Assembly: GCA_012064415.1 (NCBI GenBank)
Contig: SSNU01000062.1
Coordinates: 117,097-181,096, forward strand
DNA from: Gyrodactylus bullatarudis
Lineage: Eukaryota > Platyhelminthes > Monogenea > Gyrodactylidea > Gyrodactylidae
Direction of reading: 5' to 3'
Length of the DNA: 64,000 bases
Shown: positions 33,090-47,549 of the stretch, in pieces
Layout of the letters: each line of letters opens with the position of its first letter
How positions within the stretch are numbered: position 1 is the first letter of the stretch
Translations under genes and position numbers: made by a program
The notes under the pieces: model-generated
The model's input: the letters and a program-made list of their open reading frames with translations, nothing else
The model's database searches: none
Told to the model about the DNA's origin: nothing

Positions 33090-36000
33090 ATCGTAATTAC
33101 AGAAGCTTATCCCATGGCTCTTGCAAAACCCTCTACTACTTATTAATTGTATTTATTCATGGAGAGGTTCGTTTCCATTTTTATGGATAAAAAAGGTTAT
33201 ACTCTGATGTCTTCTTAAATTTTCAGAAGATAATAAAGCCGTTAGATTGTCTAATTCCATTTTAATTTCTTTCATTATAGGTGAATTTGCACGGTTATTT
33301 CTTTTATTCTACAAAATAATCATTTAAAAGTAGAAAGAACTTTAATAAAAATACCCATTGTTTGTCTGGGATAGGTAGGCCATCTGTTTTTCTAGCGTAT
33401 TGAATAGACATGGAAAACAAATACATCATATTTAGATTAAGAAGTTGATTGTGATAAAATTTTTCTTACATGTACTCTAAATTGTTATTCTGTAGCTACT
33501 TCTGTTGATCGAAAACCAAAAGAGTCTAAAAACCATACAATACAAGGTCTTGTATAGTGTAGAATCATGCTTGGATTCATCAAATGTCCTTTTTAAAATA
33601 GGAATCATTTGGGAAGGGAAGAATTCCGCTGTAGATAATGAAATAATATCATATTAGCTATGGGATACTACTTTTTGTACATACATAGATCTTCAAAAAA
33701 ATTACATCATGAGAGAATGGAATGGTATAGATCTAATAATTGTATAAAATTTCATATCATTTAAAAAATATGATTCCTTCCCGCATTCTCACCACCCCTC
33801 TAGAATCCATCTCTCCCATTTTGACGGTCTGCTATGATTGTGATCATCTTGATTGGACTATACTTTCCCAGGGAAAATATACACTATTTTTTTAATCTAA
33901 TAATTATAATTATTATTACAGAATAATAGAGATCCTAGTACAGATACCCGACACTCACCCCCCCCCAAATATCCTTCTTTTAGTGGATCATATTATATCT
34001 GTATTAATCTTGGGATAGAAATGGGGGTTTTCCAATCTTTTTATAGTCGTATAATTGATTCATATCAATAATACTGCTGATACTGCAGGATTATAGATGT
34101 ATAATTTCTTCTCTTTTTTTAATTCTTTAAAGTTCAGAAATTATAATCTGATAATTATCGACAGGGTTAAATATGTGTTCTCTATGGCTGTTGATTAAGA
34201 TTCATTGGAAGCTTACAGAAAAAAAGAGGTCTCACATTGGGGTTTCAATTTCTCATAAAGTTAGAATTCTAATTTTAACTTGTTAATTAAAATTTTGTGA
34301 AATCTACTAACTCTGGGAGTAATGTAGAATAATTATCGTTTCTAATAGAAAAAGTAGAATTTACAAAAGGGAAAGCCTCTCCTTTCACAAAGATCACGAA
34401 CAGGAAATGGAATATTGGCTCGTGTTCTTTCTCAATTTCCCCATATAACTTGAGTCACATTTTCTCATTCAACTCTAGGCAAGTGTATGCTTTACTATGC
34501 AATGACAATAAAAGTTGAGAAATACTCATATATATGATTAGATAACGAATGCCTTTTAATAAAAGAAGTACAGATCTTGTTTCTTTTGGTAAGAGCTCGT
34601 ATGTAAAGGGATCTGCATACTTCTTTATTTCACTTTCATTCAGGTCACAAATTTCCTTCTGATCGGCAGAGTTTTGAGGAAATGTTTAGAGTTACATTTC
34701 TCCTGAAGGAAGTTACTTTTTATCATTTAGCCAATCTTACTGCTGACAGAAATCTTTTTTCAACTCTCATCATCTACAAATTACTCTAATATATGAGTCA
34801 TAATTTTTGACCCATTCTACAAATAAACAGATTGTTCAAACTAATTCATAGTGTCGATTGAATTAGAGCGATATACTGATAATATTTTATCCATAGTGTA
34901 ATTTTTGTGTTCCACAACGCTTGCAAATTGAACTATAGTTATGCTCAAGTAAGAAATCTGTGTTGTATTTCATTTGTGAGGAGATAATCAAGGATATTCT
35001 TATTATTCGTGGTCATTTGAGCGAGATTAATCTGATGGACTGTATATAAACATGAAATATTATCGTCATCCATTCTGATAAATCTCTAAGGACATATTGG
35101 GTCAAATTTTTTTTTCATTATATTTCAAGAATTTCTACGTAGTAATATACATTTTGAAATATCGCCGTTCTTCTCCTACAAAAGCTCTCTATTATTTAAT
35201 TTGATCCAAATTTTAATCCTCTCAGGTCCAAGGTTATCTAATGACCCCAGAGATTAAATATGAAAACGTATTCGTAATCAGCTTGTTAACCAATGATAAG
35301 TTATTCGATATTTCCGCCTTTTACGAATATCTTCAAAACTAAATACAGTTTACAAATCCTAAGACCAGATTTAGAATCTACGTTGTATTAGCACGATCAA
35401 GGTCTAAATAAAAGGGGACATTAGAGGGTTGAAAAGACCTCATTCAGAGTAAGAATAAATCCCAAAAGCCAGAAGACAAAATAGTGGATAATGTTAAATT
35501 CAATCTTTGCCGAACAGCTCCCCGAAAAACTACTTTGCTCAAAATTATCTATCTTAATTATTAAGAGTCTTTTGGTTGATTGAATTAAACAATATATAAA
35601 ATAGAATAACTGTCTTCAAAATAGAAAAAGGCCCCTTGGAAAAAGTATAGGACTCAGAGTAACAAGATCACTTATTCACAAGGGATGATCACTTGACTCA
35701 ATACAGATTGAATAACTGAAGAATAAATATGAGGGGAAAATAAAATCTAAACAGATCTAATCTTCAACAGTCGGATCTAAATCCCACATCTGGATTCAGT
35801 TTATTTATTTTTTAACTTGTTTTTTCCCCTATATATACATATACCATTTGAGTATATCAAATGTATAGAAAGGAATGACCTGAGAAAAATATTTCCATCT
35901 ATTCTCTATGTTGTATATATATAAAGAGTATAGATTCATTTGAATACTGCTCACTACGAAAGATCACAGATTATTTCGTGTTCTTCACGAGATTAAAGAT

Positions 36001-37440
36001 AAATAAATAAATATTTTTTATTATCTGATCACATCAACTGTGGGTCAGAAATGATTTCTCATTCAAGGATCAAAATAGTCCTTACTTTTTATTAGTATTT
36101 GTTCAAAATTATTCAAGTTATATTTATAGAAGACGCAGTGGCCAAGAAGAAAAAGAGGTTGAAAGTTCATCATTTGCGAATATGTAGATAAATAACCCTG
36201 ATCAAGATTCTTCACTTGGATTATTCCTCTGAGAATATGTTTTGAGTAAAGCTATGCTGGGAATAATCTTTGCATAGGGTGAATATAGGAGTTCATAAAA
36301 CTTTGATAAAAATTTAAGTAATGGTGTTCTCTTTTGGTGATTTGAAATCAGTAAGATAATTCTGAAAAAAGGATCTGACTAATGATCTAAAAAGACCAAG
36401 GAAAAGTAACCCTTCATGTCCAAAATTATTTTTTTCATCAGACAAGTTAGAAAATTAGATAATTTTGCTGATTCCGAATCTGAATTTCTTTTTGAAAGCC
36501 GACTTATCATCTCAAAGAAAATAAAGGTTAATACTGATATTTTTTGGCGCCAAAACCAGGTATCTTCTAAACTGTGAAAGATATCGAGCAGGCGATTGCA
36601 TATTTCTACAGTTATTTTATTTTTTTAAGACCTCAGCAAATAGGTTTTCAAAAAAAAACGTTCTAAAATATTGACTACATTTTCAAAAAGTTGAACTATT
36701 CCTCATGTTACATTTCTCTGATCCCAATGCATCAAGAAAGAAAGTACTTTTAGTTGCTTGTATAAACTATAATTAATTTACTCAAAAGTTTGTATTTTAC
36801 CAAGTATCTATCTATGCTTTATTTCCATACAAATCCATGTCAACTGGTGAGAACTGCTCATGTACTTTATTTACATGTACTCTTTCCTGATATCTCTATG
36901 ATTACTTGCAAGTAGAAAGAGAAATAAAAATATACAAGATGAATGGTTTGGGAACTGATTATTACACACATTAGTCATAGCATATGCTAATACTACTCTG
37001 ACTTTGGCATTCGTCTCAGTATCTATATATATCTAGACGGTTTATTACCATCAGACAATAAAAAAAAACTTTAAAAAGGTCACTAAACCGGAATGAAATT
37101 ATCATTTCTATTGTCATGATTTATCGTGTGTGTCTCTTTTCAACATTTACAACGATTCATTCATGCGCATAAAACCCAATTAGATAGACAAGTGCAGAAT
37201 AACCAGGCGAGGATGTTTCTCATTGTTAAAAAAAACTAAAATTTTTACAAAGAAAGAAAGAAAATACAGGACAGAGGGAAATGAGTGAGAGAGACCTTTC
37301 TGTCTCTACTCCTCCAGATGACAGATTAGCATACATGTCGACCTAGGGTATTTATAGCCTCATTCATATGTAGTAGTTACATTCACTATAGGTATAGGTA
37401 AAGTGAATTTTTCATTAAAGCGAACTCCTCTATTCAAATT
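33090..37440. other. Intergenic, no gene seen
   Basis: More than 4 kb of AT-rich sequence without a supported exon or recognisable element. It includes a run of C near 33958-33966. Confidence 0.5.
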
Positions 37441-37444
37441 CATT

Positions 37445-37510
37445 CAACCAATAAAATGAGTCAGTTTCTATTTGTAGCAATATGATTGGCTTTGATACAT
37501 CCAGCCAATC
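37445..37510 (+). promoter_or_regulatory. Putative protocadherin promoter: CCAAT boxes and AP-1-like site
   Basis: ACCAAT at about 37447, TGAGTCAG at 37457-37464, then GATTGGCT at 37484-37491 and its exact inverse AGCCAATC at 37503-37510. The cluster lies 130-190 bases before the start codon. Sites are read from consensus only. Confidence 0.4.
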
Positions 37511-37637
37511 ATAAGAGAGCATTAGATGTTTGACTGAGAAATTTTCGTGTATTATATTACTGTATGAAGAAGTGAAAATTATTTTTAAAAAATTATCAAA
37601 AAATTATCGCTCACCTTCAGATGGTGTCATTATAGAA

Positions 37638-40600
37638 ATGCTTTGGACTTTAATTCTTTCAGGTGTTCTAATACTTTCTCTGGACTATACCCTCCTACCT
37701 ACCAGGGCTCAGTATGTCATAGATGAAGAGAGTCCGGTTAATACAATCATTGGAAATATAGCTGGGAAAATACCGATAATCGAGAATGCTGAATTTATGC
37801 TCTCACAGGATTCCTATTTCAAAATCTCCAATAAGGGTGATATTGCCCTGGCGCGAACTCTGGATATTGAAAGTCTCTGTCGGGAAATGGTCAAGTGCTG
37901 TAATAAATCCAAGGACTGTATTCTCGACTTTTTGGGTATGGAGAAAATGTCTGGCAAGTCGTTCGAGTTCAACGTCCGGGTCAAGGATATTAACGACTTT
38001 AAGCCGGTATTCTCATCTGATCCGATTGTCCTTGAGGTCAGAGAGAACTCAAATATTGGAAATACTTTTCTCTTCGACAAGGCACTGGATGGTGACTTTT
38101 CCTCTTCAAACAACCAGATATCCTACTCACTTAATCCCAGTTCTAACGTCTCCAACTATTTCAGTCTCAATGACCAAAGCGAGCCAAAGTTGACCATCTT
38201 CAAGCAGCTGGATTATGAACAGGTCCAGCTCCTCTCTGGAGTTATTACCGCATGTGACTTTAATCAACAATGCACTAATGTTGATCTGATAGTCAGAGTC
38301 ATTGATGAGAATGATAACGAGCCCAACTTTCAAAAGGCCAGCTATGACATTTCGATAAATGAAGACTTCCCAGAATCCTCGGTTGTAGAGCAGTTCATCG
38401 CCATTGACAAGGACTCGGCTGAGAATGCAAAGATGAAGTTTTGGTTTGATAAAGCCTCAACGGATGATGAAACAATGGAATATTTCGAAATAGAAAAGAA
38501 TACGGGAAAATTATTCCTTGTCAAGCCCCTCTCCATAAAGGCTCGGAGTTCATTTGAGTTCAAAGTGGCTGTGGGCGAGACAAAGGCGTCCTCCTCTGAC
38601 CAACAGTACACTGACATAACCCATGTCAAGATCACTATCAAAGATGTCAACGACAATGCTCCCACTATTCGCGAATTTCCCATGTCCGACTCGATTGACG
38701 AAAATTACAAGAAGTTGTTTCTTGTTGCTTTTTCCGTCTTGGACAATGACGAAGGCGATAATGCTCGAACGAAATGTGAACTAGTTACTGGGAAAGACAG
38801 CCTTGAGATAACTGAAGATGAAAAGCCCGGTACTTACAAGGTTATCCAAAAGAGGGAATTTAATGCTGAAGCTGAAGAGTTTATCCTAGTCGACGTTATT
38901 TGTAGTGATTTTGGGAGTCCCTCCATGAGCACAAGGAAGTCATGGAAAATAAAGATCAATGACAAGAATGAATTCGAGCCAAAAATGACACAGGCCAAGT
39001 ATACAGCTCAGGTTCCTGAGAATTCCCCCAAAGGCTCTCATATTATTCAGGTGAGAGGAAAAGTTATTCTTTTCACACTTTTCCCTCTTTTATCACGTAT
39101 TTAATTACCTCTCTAGAGTTTTTATTTATTTTTAATTTGCATATTTTTTCCAATATCACTTGCTTATCAAGGGAAGATGAATTATTATTCTATATTTCCT
39201 AGCATCTTTCTTCTAAAAACAGAGAGATTTTAATCGTTTTTCAAAATGTAATGAAATTGTATCAGCTGTTTTCTCTCCTTGACAATACTATATTTGGATT
39301 TCATACTTAATACATGCATAGACAAGAGGGTAGATGGATGAGTCATGTGTCATCAGGGTTTCTAGGAATTTCCAAGGGACACAATTCATTACGTGATGAT
39401 GTCCCTTACCCCTCTTTACTCTTTCTCAAATTACCAAAGTTTATATCATACATTATTAAATACCCAATAATAATAATAATCATGATAATAGCATTGGCAA
39501 CTAACCAAGTACTACATATAATTGTTACTAAAAACTATCATAGTCCTTCATTAGTAACCAAGATGGGACTACAAGGGTGTATATAGAAAAAGTTTTATTA
39601 TTTTGAAAAATTGCCCTTCGGTAAAATGAAAAAAGGAAGCTAGCTAGAATGAAGAGAACGAGAAAATTCCCTTCTTAGTCAGGCGATATCCAATTTAATT
39701 TTCCAATCAGAAAATAAATTCAAATAAAATAAATCTGAAGGTCAACTCACCATATTGGCCTATTTTATGTTGAAGAAAATGGGCTTGATGAGTGCAGTTG
39801 TATTTTTGACTGACGAAAGGAGGTCAATATCCAATCCACCCCCTATTCAATCTTTCACCCATTTTTATATATTCATACGTATATGTACCAGGAATATTTT
39901 ATCTATTATTAAAATTGAATATGATGTGGTTTATTGTTATATTGTACTCTCTGACAAGCCTTAGTCATGAGGAATTAATAATGAGTCATTTGGTCTATAA
40001 ATATTCCCATTTCTTACTTTGTACAATTGTCGTACATGAATTTCAGCCGGGTTAAACGAAAAGATAAAGAAGAAAAGACAATACAGAAATGTATTTTAGA
40101 TAAATAGCACCCATGGGATCCCTCTATTTCATTTCAGATTTTGTTCTGTTATTTTATTTTTTTTTTGAAATTGCAACATTTAAATTGATAAGGATAAGAA
40201 ATAAATAAAAATAGGCTAAATCAGTTCATAGTTAGGGGTTAAATTTCAATGAAAAAAATTAATTAAAATTCTTTTCATTGTAAAGATATCAGCTGAGGAT
40301 CGTGATCGTGATAGTGATTTGGTTTATGCCTTGGATACTGTCGGCCAACAATACTTTAATATTGATGCACAGACTGGACAGATCAAGGCCATCGGGGGTC
40401 AAAACGATTCGATGACCCTGTTGGATTATGAAAAAATGCCTAAGATAACCTTCCTTGTTAGTGCTACGGATTATCAAGATGACAAAAATTATCAAACAAC
40501 ATCAGAGGTCACCGTGAACCTTGTTGACATCAATGACAATGTGCCCAGAATCGAAATTGTCGAGCCATTCAAAATTCATGAGAATGTTAACGGACGTAAT

Positions 40601-43600
40601 AGGATTCATGGGAAAATTATCGCCGAGGACTTGGACCAAGGACTTAATGGCAAGGTAAGTATTTTTTTAAACTTTTACCCTGAACTATGAATGGAAAATA
40701 TCCCCAGTCTGTTGTAAATACACCAAGGGGTATTACATTATCTATGAAAATAAACATTAATCAAAAGCCGGTGGTGTTTCTTCCGTCATCCCAATAAACA
40801 GGTACACCCTCAGTGTTAACATCTAGCCATGAACTTCTCATATTTCATGATAAAAACATGCTCTCTATCGTATATAGATTGTAGGTGTGACTGATAATGT
40901 TTGTTATTATTGGTTTTAAAACCTTTTTTTCTTCCTCAAAACAACTGTAATAAATACAATATGTATGTAGTATTCTCAGAAAGGAATGTTAAGTCTGCTT
41001 TATGAATTAAAGGGGAATAAAATACCATTTTAAAAACACGCATTTCTCACTCTCTCTTCTCTGTGTGTCTCATGGATGGATAATAAAAAACTACACAATA
41101 GGCATTTCCCATATCTCACATGCATAGTTGTGAATCAGTTGTACCCCTTTTTATTGTTCGGAATTTATAATCTCACGATAGAGGTTGCCTCCAATTTTAT
41201 TTAGTACACTAGCCTGAACTCTCAGAATACATTGGTAATTATTCTAATAGTTTGGATAAAGATTTAATTAAATTGAGAAAGAACGAATAAGTGTAGGGTA
41301 GAGGACGGCTCTACATCTAAAGATGTTTAGCCCAATACACAACTGTATTTAAGAAGTTAAGTTTGAAAATGTATTTAGAAATACTCCAAAATTTCTGGAA
41401 GAGAAGGTAGATTTTACATTTTTTAGATACATAATTAATTTTCACCGTATCGTCAGGATGGCTTAGTGGGTACAGTACTTGCCTTAATAGGAAATAATAC
41501 TATTTCAAGTATTAACCTACTCGACTTTTTTGAGGATTTCTACCTTTGTTCTCAGATAGTTCTGAGAATAGACTTTAACATATTTAGAATCCTCTGTATA
41601 TGCTTAATATTGAAATCTGTTCAAGAATCGTAATGTTGATAGTTTTAAAAATTGTGCTGTACTCTAGTCTAGGGGCTGGTTTATCAAGTTAATCATTTTG
41701 GTAAAAAAGAGTGGGCCTCTATATAGTGGAGGTTGCCTGATGGGTCAGTCAGGAATGTCATATTCGATCCATTCAGTCATCTAGATTACATTTGACCTAA
41801 TATAGGTCACCTCTTTCTAAATTCATTGAGTGTCATTACTTCATTATTTATTCTTGTTGATAGCGTATATATATTAATGACTATTTTATTACAAATTATA
41901 AATACGCATCCTTGACAAATCACACTTGTTACGAATTGTATTATTATTGTCAAGGCAGACTGACATATGAATATAAAACACATAAATATCGTCTGTGGGG
42001 AAAATAGGTTGACGACGTCATTATTTCTTGCTAGCTAATACTAGAGTTATAATTCCCAAATGTGTGGTATACGAACGCACTCAAAAAGTGTGTCTCCAAA
42101 ACTATACTTTATACTCTTTTAATTTATCCCTCATTCATTCATTCATTTGTTGCCATGTACCGCTGTTTATTTCCCTGTTAAGAATCTGTGTGCTTCTCTT
42201 CTTCTGTTGTTATTGTTAATTTGGTTGTTTTCTCTCGTGAAAGACAACTCTCTCTCCGACTGTATAATGAGATAGTGTCTTATTATTTATTCTACTTTGA
42301 GTGATACGGCTTCCCTCGATTGTTTTTCTTTGCGTCTGAGAGGAAAGACTGCGAATTTGAAAAAAGAAAAACAAATACACAAGATTTGTGTCTAAAACAA
42401 AAAATATGTTGGGCATGTTTAATTTTTTTGTCTTCTTAACAATCTGAGAAAAACCCCGTCTAACTTGTGTGTTATTCCTAGCCAACAAATTGAAGCAGAT
42501 GAATGACTATAGAAAGACTAATTCTTTACCTCTTTTTCTTGAAAAGGTTCACTTCAAACTGGAGAACGCCTGGGACAGGAATGGCAACTCAGTGAATGAC
42601 CGAATCTCAGTTGATAGTGAAGGGAATATCTATGCTCTGTCAATGATTGACCGGGAGGAAATACCAGAGATTATCGTCTCCCTTGTGGCATGCGATGAAG
42701 GCTCTTCGCTTCCAAATGGTAAATCCTTTTGCAGTCAGTCCTACAACTGTACTATCGAGATTATTGATGAAAACGATAATGCCCCACAATGGATATACCC
42801 GGAGCCAAATAAGAAGGAAGCATTAAACCTAACAACTGACTATCCCATAGGATCACATGTCACCTTTCTACGTGCAATGGATCCTGATGCTAGCGATAAT
42901 GGACACTTGACGTATGAATTAATCGATCCTCTTAAACAGACAGTTTTTATTGTAAGTTTTTCTATTATTATTTGTATTCTACAAGCCTATATACAGTACT
43001 AAAATAAGTTGATAATAATTTCTACATTCGTAAAACTCTTCTCCGTGAGCAGGACAATGAGTAGTTTTAATTTTGGAAAGGCAACACATATCTAGAGATT
43101 ACTCTATAATCAGACAATTTATGCACACCTAAACTCTATGCAAAACAACTACGTAGTGAATGTAAAATGATTCTTTGTTATCTTAGCTACTTAGTTTAGT
43201 GAAATTTCATGTGTACTGTTAAAAAAGGGTTAATATAGTATGTATTGGAGAAAAATAACAACTTATTCATCATCGGTATTGTTTTTATTTTTCGAGAGGA
43301 AGCTACAGTAAAGCTGTGATGATTAGACTAATAAAATCTTATCTATTCATATTCAATCTAGGTTAATTCGTCCACTGGGGAATTATTGGTGAACCCGAAT
43401 GCCTCTACCCAGAATCCCCTGTTGGCCGGTCGCTATGAACTTCATCTCAAGGTCTCCGATAATGGAAATCCGCCTAGAGTTTCCTCCTCCAATCTAATTG
43501 TAAGTTACATTCATCTTTAACCCTAAATCATGTTTATCATTCGATAATGTCCAAAAGTGAGGGACATTATTATAAAATGGAGTGTTGAAAAAATGTTTGT

Positions 43601-46600
43601 GCATGACTAATCCTCAAATGTTCATCAGTCCTTCAATCTTTTCGCTTGTTCCTCTTGAGATCTGTGTACATATGGAATATTTCGAGTATTTTTCACAATG
43701 CTTTACTCATTAGTAGTGTTTTCTTTCCTACTTGTTAACTGATAGTATCATCATCAACGAAAAATATTGCTATATATATATAAATAAGGCCTTCTACTGC
43801 ATTATTATTAGCTAAATACAGTAGTGAAGGCGGATACTATCCATCAATTGATGAAGCGTACAAATAAATAAATAAATATTGTTTAAACTAGAGAACAACA
43901 AAGAAAATGATGTTTTTCCCTTTCCTCATCCTCCAACTCGTTGTAATTATAAATCTTGATGACCGAAAGACTCTTTGATAACGAGGCAGGCATTTTCCTC
44001 TTCATTAGTCCCAGAAATTATCTCTTAATATCCTCTCTTTTTGTTTACTAAAATAGTTCTTGATCACATATATAGAAGCATACATTCCTACTTTGATTTC
44101 CTCTATTATATTTAGTTATATTCTAGTTTTTATTATATTCTAGTTGGTTATACTCCATTTATTTGAATTTGTATCTCTAATCTAAAAGACAAAAATAACA
44201 ACACTGGGACCATCCCAAAAATAAAAACCTTTTAAGAAGAATGTTTCTATTAAAAGCAAATTCATTATTTTTAATGCAATCATTTTTATGCAATAATATC
44301 CTTGTTATAGATTAGCGTCGCCACCTCAGAGGCAATGGTCAACGCCCAGATAAACTTTTATATTATAATAATTATGATTATCCTGACAAGTGTTATATCC
44401 GTTTGCTTGATAATTGCAATAGTTTGCGTGCGACGTAAGCCAAAAAGTGGCCTCATGGGCCTTGGCAACTCTTCTCGGCATTCAGCTGCCCTTGGACCTG
44501 GACAATACAACCCAAGAAATTGTAATGACACCCATTCAGCTTTCTATGGCAGCCAACTCTGCTATCCTATTGATGGGGGCCAAAAGACTTCGATTTATAA
44601 ACATGAGACAAGTCCCACTTCTGGCCTAGTTGACTATGAACCTAGCTGCCTTGACTCACAATATGGACAGCTAATTAACTCGAATTACTATAACAATGCA
44701 ACTGGCACTCTCGGCTCCTCGTATAACCCTAAACAACAGCTCTACATTACACCTCAACAAACCCACTGTCTAGCAGATATCAACCCTCAGGGCTCACTGA
44801 CAAGGACCAGTACCCCTGGGGAAGAAAGTCATCTAACCAATAGACCTCAACCAACTTCTAGCCAACAGATGAATAGCATTGTTGATGGGGCCATGATTAG
44901 CACTTTTGGTCATCCTATGCAGTCAAAACCGCTTAGAGTGAGTTTTACACATCCTTTACGTTTCTACAGTTAATTAATTCATCTTTATTGATTTTATTCT
45001 AACCAAGATGAATTTGTTATGTATGTTAATTATTCAAGGATAATAATTTCTCTAATAGAAATTTATTCTGTATGCTAAAACAGAGACTAAGAGACATTGA
45101 TTTCCGTTCTTCGGTGTAATAAAATTCCACCTGCAAGTTCCCTAAGAATGAGAATAAGAGTAGAAATGTTTAGTAGATGAGATAACCAGACATTTTTTCC
45201 TCTTGGCTAGCCTGTAATATGGAGTAGAGTTGCCTTTGTTCTGTCAAAATAGGAAGGATGTCCCATACAGAGCAAGAGTCATACCAGGGATACTTGTGTG
45301 TCTTTTGTATTTGGAAAGATGGAGGAGACACTCGACTGGGTTCACTCTGCTTTCTTACTCCTCCTCCTGAAAAAAAAGATTATCATCTCCGGCCTTTGGT
45401 TAGATTTATGCATTGCATAATCCTTCCACAAAACAACATAGTTTTATTTCCTTTCTATTTTTTGTGTATTTTTTCTTGAGGAAGGAAAACCACTGAAAGG
45501 ACTAAATTCTTTGTGTATCTTTTCTTATTAATTTGCATTCCAAATTTTAATTTTACAAAAATCTCATTTTTTTCAACAAAGTTTAAAGAACTGGAAAAAC
45601 CACGCCAAATGTCTCAAAATGTTGACACCTTGAGATGAGAATAGCCCAACTATCAAGTTCATTCTTTTTCGCCAGTCGTATTCTTTAAGAACGACCTCTA
45701 TTCATAACAGGTTGATTTAGATGAATTTTAATTAGTCTATTGGTCTCTCTCTAGTAATCTGAGGAGATCTGTCATTCACTCAAGATGATGAGGAAGGACT
45801 GCTACAATTACAATTCTCCAAAGACTTGAGTTACATATCCTCTAGCATTTAATTCTCTCATCTAATAATAACTCACTCAGCGTAGATATTTATGTGTAAT
45901 ATTAACTAATACATAATTGTGATACACATCTCTCTCATATGTATTTATAATTTATACGAGTTATTTTTTTTCATGTTTGCCAAAAATATGTCCCCCATGA
46001 GACTTGCGTTATTTCATCCAATATATAAACGAATGTAACTAGGCTAAAAGAAGATGTACATACATCATCAAGATTACTTCAGGAAAAAGTGACTTTTCTA
46101 TATAGACTTTGTTAGATTTGAAGAGAGCTCAAACATGGAATTATCAGTAAAAAGATGTTACAAGTAGAAGGTGCTACCTTCTTCCTTAATCTCACCTGAA
46201 ATAGGAAATCTATGATTTTTTCCCCCAAGAATTCGATTGTGTTTCAAATTTTTTGGAATTCAGATCAAAAATAATTTCTATAAAAATATCCAATATTTTC
46301 AACTTTAATCTGAAAATGTTTATTGATTTGAATGGGGTGGATCGTGATTTGACAAGAAAGGCGTCAATAAATTTTCGGAAGGTCCACCATTTTCTTGGAA
46401 TTCTTAATTATCAAAATTTTATTGATTATCAAATGGTGAAAATGATCAAGAAATCATATTGCAACTATAGCTTTAGTAAAATTTTCCTGTCACTCAGATA
46501 AAGTGAAGGGAAAAACTTAGCAAGTGCTGTGTTTACATTTGAGATGTATCCTTGTGAAGCATCAGAGCTTTTTTTATCTCTCTCTCTGCCTGCCTTATTG

Positions 46601-47549
46601 TTGAAACTTTATTTATTTTTCAACTACTGTACTACTATTTATATATAAGATAACTCCAAATATACATTTATTTATTCAAGGGTGAGAATAACTTTAGTAG
46701 ATGTGGGGACAAGTTGTATTTATTCTTAATTTTTCAGAAAAAAAAGTGTCTATTTCAGCTCTTGATTAGAATCCCCTCTATTTTCATCATCACCAAAATT
46801 TATATATGAGTCACTCTCCACCATAATTACACACTGGTAAGTACGAAAATAAGATGAACTGGAAAAAATAAGTTGAATGTACCCCACATTACTCTTCTTC
46901 CAACCACAGGGAGGACACTGGGCTTAATTTTAAATTTGAATAAATAAAACAATATATCTAGAAGAGAATAAACGAAGCTTCTCTGTGTAACACATGTACA
47001 ATCTTTTATGGGAAAAAAGAAGATATTTATTCGATTCCTTCTCTCTTTCAGAATGATACAGTTTGTCTTTCATCAACTGGCTACCGACAAATTAGCCCAG
47101 GAACTCTACTCTTCTCACCGGCCCAGATGGGCAATGCAAGTCCAATGGGACCCATTCAAATTGTCGACCATATCGATGGTGACAGTGCAGATAGTGGTCG
47201 TGGCGCCAGTGAAGATGACCACCACAATCTCCAACAGCATTCCCTTCAACATCACCATTTGTTAAATATGCGTTCTAACAGTCTGAATTCAATGAGATTT
47301 GTCCAAAATCCTACTCGTACGTTATAAAAAGTCGTAAATTAAATCGATCATAATTAATATATATGAACCTTTTCTGTAGATCTCTACAAATTCGGATCGA
47401 TGAATAAGAATTCCCTACTACGACAATACCCAAATGATCAAATGATCAACTTTCCCGATAGTTATGATGTTGATAAGAAATGCTATCAGAAGCTACCTCA
47501 GAACATTCAACCAAATGTTGATGAAATCATGAAAGAAGATCGTGTTTAG
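37638..47549 (+). CDS. Delta-type protocadherin with seven cadherin repeats
   Basis: A calcium-dependent cell-cell adhesion receptor of the plasma membrane. Exons: 37638-39050, 40286-40654, 42547-42951, 43362-43499, 44311-44937, 47052-47316, 47380-47549 (1128 aa, phases agree). ATG 37638 is preferred over 37530 because a signal peptide follows (MLWTLILSGVLILSL). Seven extracellular cadherin repeats are marked by the inter-repeat motifs DINDFKP (about 116), DENDNEP (223), DVNDNAP (335), a degenerate NDKNEFEP (441), DINDNVP (552) and DENDNAP (668); EC7 leads into the membrane helix at about 789-815. The cytoplasmic part (about 310 aa) is Ser/Asn/Gln-rich and contains HIDGDSADSGRGASEDD, like the conserved motif of vertebrate delta-protocadherin tails. 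EC4's altered calcium motif may weaken one linker. The introns are large (410-2114 bp) except the last, 63 bp. Confidence 0.9.
41452..41525 (+). repeat. tRNA-like repeat head (degenerate)
   Basis: GTCAGGATGGCTTAGTGGG gives an A box and 5' acceptor strand; the B box is decayed (ATTTCAAGTAT). It lies in protocadherin intron 2. The 5' end pairs perfectly with the 3' end of the fragment at 53883-53921, suggesting a common tRNA ancestor. Confidence 0.4.
46200..46470. repeat. Degenerate family-1 MITE in protocadherin intron 5
   Basis: Resembles one arm plus centre of the family-1 element (AAATCTATGATTTTTTCC, TTTTTTGGAATTC, ATTGATTATCAAATGGTGAA) but is diverged and lacks one end. Confidence 0.5.
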
